Position numbers and translations under genes: made by a program
Notes under the pieces: generated by a model
Told to the model about the DNA's origin: nothing
Databases searched by the model: none
What the model saw: the letters and a program-made list of their open reading frames with translations, nothing else
Assembly: GCA_021768055.1 (NCBI GenBank)
Contig: JAASSE010000007.1
Location: 1-10,401, forward strand
From: Gammaproteobacteria bacterium
GTDB taxonomy: Bacteria > Pseudomonadota > Gammaproteobacteria > SZUA-229
DNA: 10,401 nt
Direction: 5' to 3'
Shown here: in pieces, positions 6,791 through 10,401 of the stretch
How the letters are laid out: each line of letters begins with the position of its first letter
How positions within the stretch are numbered: the first letter of the stretch is position 1

Positions 6791-6820
6791 GGAAAATGGG
6801 GTCTGGCGCCGTCTAATTTG
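6791..6820. repeat. Possible degenerate dispersed-repeat block at the CheR-type gene end
   Basis: This 30-base block contains GGAAAATGGGGTCTGGCGCC followed by GTCTAATTTG. It includes a GGCGCC palindrome and overlaps the last codons and TAG stop of the CheR-type gene. From memory it resembles G-rich intergenic repeats with a GGGGTC/GACCCC core that are scattered in many Gammaproteobacteria, sometimes next to TnpA_REP transposases. Here there is no matching inverted copy, so it would be half or decayed. The assignment is weak. Confidence 0.25.
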
Positions 6821-7637
6821 GCCCGCACTTTCGAAAAATCGCTTTCTGTTTTGACCAGTGTTCAAAACCGCTGAATCCTTCCGGCAAGGATTCATGGCCG
6901 CCGATGACCAGGGCGCCGCCATCGACCAGACTGTTGTGAATGTGCGCCAGTACCTCTAGTTGCAACTCTTTTTCATAATAGGTGAATGCCATGTTGCGGC
7001 AAAACACAATGTGAAATGGCCCGGCAGGTAATTTCTGCCGAATGTCCTGCTTGATAAAGCTCGCCTTGCTGCGCAAGCGCGCATCGAGGCAGTACTCATC
7101 CTGTTGATGAGTAAACGCCGAATTCAGCCAGTCCTCCGGCACTGCCTTGACGCTGCTATAGGAATAGCAGGCACGTTTTGCCCGTTGCAGCAGGCCTTCA
7201 TCGATATCGCTGCCAACCACCTGAATATCGAGTTGCGGAAGGTCATTGCCCACTGTTCTGTCCCAGATCAACACCAGGCTGTAGGCTTCTTCACCCATGG
7301 CGCAGCCGATGCTCCAGCCGCGCAACAGGGTGTCGCCGGCATCAACAGCGATGCGGGCAAGTTCCGGCAATACTTCGCTGCGTACGTGTTCGAGCACAAC
7401 CTTGTCGCGATAAAAGCGGGAGACGGTTACCCGGCATAAATGATCCAGTACCGGCCATTCATCAGCATGGCTTTGCAGGTAGGAACGATAGGCATCGACA
7501 TCGGCAAGCTCCAGTTCGCTGATGCGTCGTTGAATGCGCTTGCAAACCTGTTTGCGCACCTTGCGGAAACCCGGCCAGCGCATGTGCAACTGCGGCAACA
7601 GCCACTGTAAGAACCGGACGCAGATATCATCTTCCAT
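6813..7637 (-). CDS. CheR-type protein-glutamate methyltransferase
   Basis: A 274-residue SAM-dependent methyltransferase of the CheR type, near the length of E. coli CheR. Residues about 1-80 are the helical N-terminal domain, with the conserved VTVSRFYRD (70-78). The catalytic domain shows a SAM-binding WSIGCAMGEEAYS (108-120), the acidic SDID (143-146) and the VFCRN strand (211-215) with a following aromatic-rich loop. CheR enzymes transfer methyl groups to glutamates of chemoreceptors, here most likely in the cytoplasm or at the membrane. No chemoreceptor, CheB, CheA or CheW gene is in the window, so it is an orphan and may have another target. The protein ends IFRKCGPN; the last four residues extend past the usual FRK-like end and arise where the coding region enters a G-rich block. 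No clear ribosome-binding site is visible before the ATG. Confidence 0.88.
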   Translation of the reverse strand: MEDDICVRFLQWLLPQLHMRWPGFRKVRKQVCKRIQRRISELELADVDAYRSYLQSHADEWPVLDHLCRVTVSRFYRDKVVLEHVRSEVLPELARIAVDAGDTLLRGWSIGCAMGEEAYSLVLIWDRTVGNDLPQLDIQVVGSDIDEGLLQRAKRACYSYSSVKAVPEDWLNSAFTHQQDEYCLDARLRSKASFIKQDIRQKLPAGPFHIVFCRNMAFTYYEKELQLEVLAHIHNSLVDGGALVIGGHESLPEGFSGFEHWSKQKAIFRKCGPN

Positions 7638-7773
7638 AAGTCTTAACGTTACGTGTTCCGCTTTGAGGCATCAACTGAATATGATTATTATTACCCGGCG
7701 CACCTCAACACCCAGATGCGGTAAACTCACATTATGTCGAAACTATTCCCAGTTTTGTGTAAGGAGAATCCAA

Positions 7774-8244
7774 ATGGCTATCGCAGACACCGTTAAAGAC
7801 TTACTGACACAAAAATCGGTTGCTTATGACATGGTAACTCACCCGCACACAGGTTCCAGCCATGAGACGGCTGAGGCTGCCCATGTACTTGAGGACCATA
7901 TCGCAAAGGCAGTGATCGTCAAGGACGATGCCGGCTACGCCATGATAGTGGTTCCGGCCAGTCTCTACGTTGAGATGAAGCATGTACGCAAGGAACTCGA
8001 CCGGGACCTGCAGCTCGTCGAGGAGGATGAGCTGACCGGGCTGTTTCCCGATTGCGAAACTGGCGCTGTCCCGCCACTGGGCCCCGCCTATCAGATCGAG
8101 ACTTTTCTGGATGAATCACTTACCAGCCTTGCCAACGTCTATTTTGAATCAGGTGACCATGAGCACCTTATACATATCAATGGGGATGATTTTAAAAAAT
8201 TGCTGAGCGGTGTACGACACGGACACTTCAGCCATGAAGAATGA
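7774..8244 (+). CDS. YbaK/ProX-like aminoacyl-tRNA deacylase
   Basis: A 156-residue single-domain protein of the YbaK/EbsC/ProX family, whose members hydrolyse mischarged aminoacyl-tRNAs in trans and so protect translation accuracy. Visible hallmarks are the N-terminal helix with KSVAYDMVTHPHTGSSHETA (14-33), the HIAKAVIVK segment (42-50) with Lys45 as the likely catalytic lysine, and the GAVPPLG loop (97-103) that shapes the tRNA end pocket. The amino acid removed cannot be told from sequence. The ATG at 7774 has a strong AAGGAGA site six bases upstream. The same frame stays open far upstream (to about 7534), but those codons overlap the divergent CheR-type gene and lack a ribosome site. It is followed 51 bases later by a small acidic protein gene. 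Confidence 0.9.
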   Translation: MAIADTVKDLLTQKSVAYDMVTHPHTGSSHETAEAAHVLEDHIAKAVIVKDDAGYAMIVVPASLYVEMKHVRKELDRDLQLVEEDELTGLFPDCETGAVPPLGPAYQIETFLDESLTSLANVYFESGDHEHLIHINGDDFKKLLSGVRHGHFSHEE

Positions 8245-8253
8245 ATAACTGAA

Positions 8254-8269
8254 AAAGGCCTGGGCCTTT
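8254..8269 (+). terminator. Hairpin between the deacylase gene and the small protein gene
   Basis: AAAGGC and GCCTTT flank a CTGG loop, a perfect six-base stem ten bases after the deacylase stop. Only three Ts (part of the stem) and CATT follow, so it is a weak terminator. It could be a partial terminator or an RNA-stability element that sets the level of the downstream gene, whose start lies 26 bases after it. Confidence 0.4.
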
Positions 8270-8295
8270 CATTAAAGATATAGGAGAGTAAAAAA

Positions 8296-8541
8296 ATGAC
8301 TGAAACAACACATCCTGAAGATGTCGGTCCTGTTGATCCCGAATTAAAAACATCACCCATCGCAGATGAATTCGACGAGGAAACCGATGTTATACGCCAG
8401 GAAGAACCCGGCGAACCCGTGTGTTATTTCAATAACAAAAGTTACAAGACAGGCACCTATGTTAAAAGCGGCACATCGATATTTAAGTGTGTGTACGGTA
8501 TCTGGGTTCCAGCCGGCCCCTCAGACCACGACAACCCATAA
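8296..8541 (+). CDS. Small acidic protein, possibly DUF1496-like
   Basis: An 81-residue protein with no signal peptide or membrane segment. The first 40 residues are rich in Glu, Asp and Pro and probably unstructured. The second half is a compact unit of about 33 residues: PVCYFNNKSYKTGTYVKSGTS, then FKCVYGIWVP. Two cysteines (near 43 and 65), regular glycines and a Trp suggest a small beta fold. The CY-x-x-x-x-Y-x-x-G-x-x-x-x-x-G ... C ... W spacing recalls DUF1496 (YnjH-like), but I am not certain. The gene is real: the ATG at 8296 has an AGGAGAG site seven bases upstream, and the sequence ends before a terminator-like hairpin. It follows the deacylase gene in the same direction. Function unknown. 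Confidence 0.72.
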   Translation: MTETTHPEDVGPVDPELKTSPIADEFDEETDVIRQEEPGEPVCYFNNKSYKTGTYVKSGTSIFKCVYGIWVPAGPSDHDNP

Positions 8542-8546
8542 CAACA

Positions 8547-8570
8547 CCTAGTCCCTAGTTCCTAGTACCT
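8547..8570. repeat. Three tandem 7-base repeats (CCTAGTN)
   Basis: CCTAGTC, CCTAGTT and CCTAGTA stand head to tail, followed by a partial fourth CCT. They fill the gap between the small protein stop and the hairpin at 8571-8590. The A/T-rich CTAG core is rare in most proteobacterial DNA, so three copies in 24 bases are not expected by chance. No function is evident. Confidence 0.6.
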
Positions 8571-8590
8571 TGAGGCGGACACCCGCCTCA
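8571..8590. terminator. Bidirectional stem-loop between convergent genes
   Basis: TGAGGCGG and CCGCCTCA form a perfect eight-base GC-rich stem with an ACAC loop, placed between the small protein gene (rightward) and the hibernation factor gene (leftward). The last three stem bases are the TGA stop codon of the leftward gene. Neither side has a clear run of Ts, so termination efficiency is uncertain, but position between convergent genes fits a shared terminator. Confidence 0.55.
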
Positions 8591-9151
8591 TCCAACAATA
8601 TGGTGCTTGCCTACACGCTGCACCGTGCTGGCCTGCGGTCCCTTTTCGCCCTGCTCCTCTGCAAAACGCACCTCGTTGCCGATTTCAAGTTCGGAGAAAT
8701 CGTTGTTCAACACGCTGTTTTGGTGAAAGTAAATTTCCCTGCCGTCCGGGGTTTCGATGGTGCCGTACCCCTCCTCGGGGAATATTTCGGTAACGCGGCC
8801 ATGCGGTGGCACCTCGTGGGTCTTCACATGCTTTTTCTGTTTACGGTGATAGTCCTGTAGTTGTCTGCGGGCTGCGTCAAAAGAATCGCGTATCGCCACG
8901 TAGACATCTTCATGGGCATGGTTAATACCGTGATCGCGGCTGACCACGATTTCTCCGCCCGGCACGGTGAGGTCAATCGACACCTTGTACATTGTGCCCT
9001 GGCTCTGGTGCTTGTTAATCATTTGTGTCACGACGTGGCAGCTCACGATATCGGCGAACTGTTCCAGCTTTTCCGCCTTTTCACGCAAAGCGGCTTCAAC
9101 GGCATCCGACGGTTCCATATCCCTGAAGGTAATTTGTAATGGTTGCTGCAT
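8588..9151 (-). CDS. Ribosome hibernation factor fused to a cold-shock-like domain
   Basis: A 187-residue cytoplasmic protein with two parts. Residues about 1-105 match the HPF/RaiA (sigma-54 modulation) domain: MQQPLQITFRDMEPSDAVEAAL start, a basic centre and the AIRDSFDAARRQLQDYHRKQKK helix (86-107). HPF-type domains bind in the decoding centre of idle 30S or 70S ribosomes. Residues about 117-182 resemble a cold-shock domain: GRVTEIFPEEGYGTIE (RNP1-like) and EIYFHQNSV (RNP2-like), which bind single-stranded RNA. The frame is open to 9322, but ATG 9151 is preceded by GAGG nine bases away and begins at the domain boundary, so I chose it. The C-terminal part of long HPF (dimerisation) is absent and replaced by the cold-shock domain. 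It lies 115 bases after the enzyme I-like gene in the same direction. Confidence 0.88.
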   Translation of the reverse strand: MQQPLQITFRDMEPSDAVEAALREKAEKLEQFADIVSCHVVTQMINKHQSQGTMYKVSIDLTVPGGEIVVSRDHGINHAHEDVYVAIRDSFDAARRQLQDYHRKQKKHVKTHEVPPHGRVTEIFPEEGYGTIETPDGREIYFHQNSVLNNDFSELEIGNEVRFAEEQGEKGPQASTVQRVGKHHIVG

Positions 9152-9266
9152 ACCTGTTTTCCTCGTTAGCACTAAATACCTGATTAATCTGCTTACAATA
9201 TCACGCAACCCGGCTGGAACGAAATGCAGACCGGACCACTTACTAAGCCCTTGAATAACATAAGCA

Positions 9267-10401
9267 TTATAAAAGGTCCTGCACCTGCGCGCTGTGCTTC
9301 GCTGTGCAGACCTGCTGCGCAAGTTGCTGCGCCCGGGGCAAATCGATCTCGCTTGCGATCTTCGCGAGATAAGGAATCATCACGGGGGCGACCGAGAATA
9401 CGCGAAAGCCCATACCGAGCAACACCGGCAGTACACCTTGCAACTGGGGCAACAGGCCGCAAAGTTGAAGCTTGTTGATATTTTCATCTGCTGCTTCTGC
9501 TGCCTGTTGGAGAAACCGAAACAGCTCCGGTGAACAGGGATCAAGGTGGCCACTCACCCTGGCAAGATCCCGGTCGGCAGCAAACAAACACTGCATCAGG
9601 TCGTTGCAGCCGATGGCAACGAAATCGGCGACTTCAAACCAGTGCGACAATGCCAATACGGCAGCCGGTGATTCGGCCATGGTGCCGATGGGCAAAGACC
9701 TGTTGAGCTGCTGCTCAATCCTGCTGCGCCAGTCGCTGAACTCCGCAAGACTGGTCACGTAAGGCAGCAGCAGGCTAAGTTCAAAATCATCGGCGAGCGT
9801 GTTAACTGCGTGCAGCAATGCAAGCAGTACACTGCGTACCGGCTCTTCATCGTACAGTCGCACACCTTGCAAGCCCAGTGGTCCGCTCGATCCGGCAGGC
9901 GGTTTGAACCAGGGTACCTGTTTATCCGGCGTGATATCCGGTAGGCGTAAGGTAACGGGCAGTGGCCGTGCGTTATCGCATAGTTCACGCAGTGTGCTTT
10001 CATAGAATGCCGTATCGGGTATCCGCCCATGTTCCGGTACCAGGAACTCGGTGCGCACCAGGCCGATGGCTGCCGCACCCTGTTCGACTGCCCGGCTTGC
10101 GTCATTGGTGCTGAAGATGCTGGCACGCAAGTGAATATGGCTGCCATCAGCCAACGCAATCGCCTCGCCAACCGGTGGTGCTTCCGGCAACGGCGCTGTC
10201 TCCTCTATCGCTTCCACTGACGTGATAATCGTTCCACGATAGCCGTCGATAAACAGTTCCTGGCCCTGTTCGAGACTGTCGGCCGTATCGCTGGAAATCA
10301 TCACGGTAGGAATGCCCAGCATAAGCAAGTGGATCATCGGATGTGAAAATGGCGCGGCTTCCACGACCAGTATCCCGGCCGGTCGGCCATCCAGTTCGCC
10401 C
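9267..10401 (-). CDS. PTS enzyme I-like PEP-utilizing protein (3' part)
   Basis: The frame is open to the edge of the window, so the start and N-terminal part are missing; 377 residues are visible. The first visible 60 residues fit the swivelling phosphohistidine domain, with the probable active His in FSHPMI (visible residue 20). The rest is the TIM-barrel PEP-binding domain: AIGLVRTEFL (111-120), TLRLPDITPDKQVP (150-163), MAESPAAVL (241-249), IGCNDLMQCLFAADRD (263-278) and a cysteine in LCGLLPQ (313-319). Enzyme I moves phosphate from PEP to HPr. The barrel residues expected to bind PEP are mostly kept, but the CGE motif is CGL and the usual GGxTSH before the His is APFSH. It is thus an enzyme I or ptsP-like relative, perhaps with altered activity. 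No HPr or EII gene is visible. It precedes the hibernation factor gene in the same direction. Confidence 0.82.
   Translation of the reverse strand, partial: GELDGRPAGILVVEAAPFSHPMIHLLMLGIPTVMISSDTADSLEQGQELFIDGYRGTIITSVEAIEETAPLPEAPPVGEAIALADGSHIHLRASIFSTNDASRAVEQGAAAIGLVRTEFLVPEHGRIPDTAFYESTLRELCDNARPLPVTLRLPDITPDKQVPWFKPPAGSSGPLGLQGVRLYDEEPVRSVLLALLHAVNTLADDFELSLLLPYVTSLAEFSDWRSRIEQQLNRSLPIGTMAESPAAVLALSHWFEVADFVAIGCNDLMQCLFAADRDLARVSGHLDPCSPELFRFLQQAAEAADENINKLQLCGLLPQLQGVLPVLLGMGFRVFSVAPVMIPYLAKIASEIDLPRAQQLAQQVCTAKHSAQVQDLL

Noticed and set aside
7644..7651. TAACGTTA palindrome before the CheR-type gene as an operator
   Set aside because: Eight bases of symmetry is too little to separate from chance.
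7534..7773. Upstream extension of the deacylase reading frame
   Set aside because: It overlaps the divergent CheR-type gene, has no ribosome site, and the family-like protein starts at 7774 after AAGGAGA.
9200..9240. Sigma-54 promoter before the hibernation factor
   Set aside because: GG and GC pairs are eight bases apart, not the ten required.
9152..9322. Upstream extension of the hibernation factor frame
   Set aside because: The added residues are Arg/Ser-rich with no similarity to the family, overlap the enzyme I-like gene end, and a well-placed ATG is at 9151.

Overview
The window looks like ordinary chromosomal sequence from a Gammaproteobacterium of moderate GC content. Several proteins resemble families I associate with environmental Gammaproteobacteria: a YbaK-type deacylase, a Sm_multidrug_ex membrane protein, DUF3175, DUF502, and a hibernation factor with a cold-shock tail. 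I cannot name a genus. I see no tRNA, rRNA, CRISPR array, intact insertion sequence, integrase or phage gene.

Layout. Bases 1-78 are the 3' end of a plus-strand gene, probably an alpha/beta hydrolase. From 105 to 3974 there is a leftward block: a GAF/HD-GYP cyclic-di-GMP phosphodiesterase, a DUF3175 protein, a pair of predicted lipoproteins, a MESH1-type small HD hydrolase of (p)ppGpp, and a DUF502 membrane protein. The MESH1 start codon directly follows the DUF502 stop codon. A divergent gap (3975-4107) leads to two rightward genes: a transglutaminase-fold lipoprotein with a complete Cys-His-Asp triad and a multi-pass Sm_multidrug_ex protein that may be leaderless. Two leftward genes follow, an FHA-domain protein and an orphan CheR-type methyltransferase. 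A second divergent gap leads to a rightward pair, the YbaK-like deacylase and a small acidic protein. The right end holds a ribosome hibernation factor fused to a cold-shock-like domain, and the 3' part of a PTS enzyme I-like gene that runs off the window. Both are leftward.

How the genes fit together. There is no single pathway. The recurring theme is signalling and stress: breakdown of c-di-GMP, breakdown of (p)ppGpp, ribosome hibernation, phosphothreonine-type recognition, CheR methylation, PEP-dependent phosphotransfer and proofreading of mischarged tRNA. The rest concerns the envelope (three lipoproteins, two membrane proteins). The items most worth a second look are the hibernation factor/cold-shock fusion next to a degenerate enzyme I, the coupled DUF502-MESH1 pair, the unstudied lipoprotein pair with an anti-SD-like junction, and the small conserved-looking acidic protein behind the YbaK gene. 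I found no convincing new multi-gene system.
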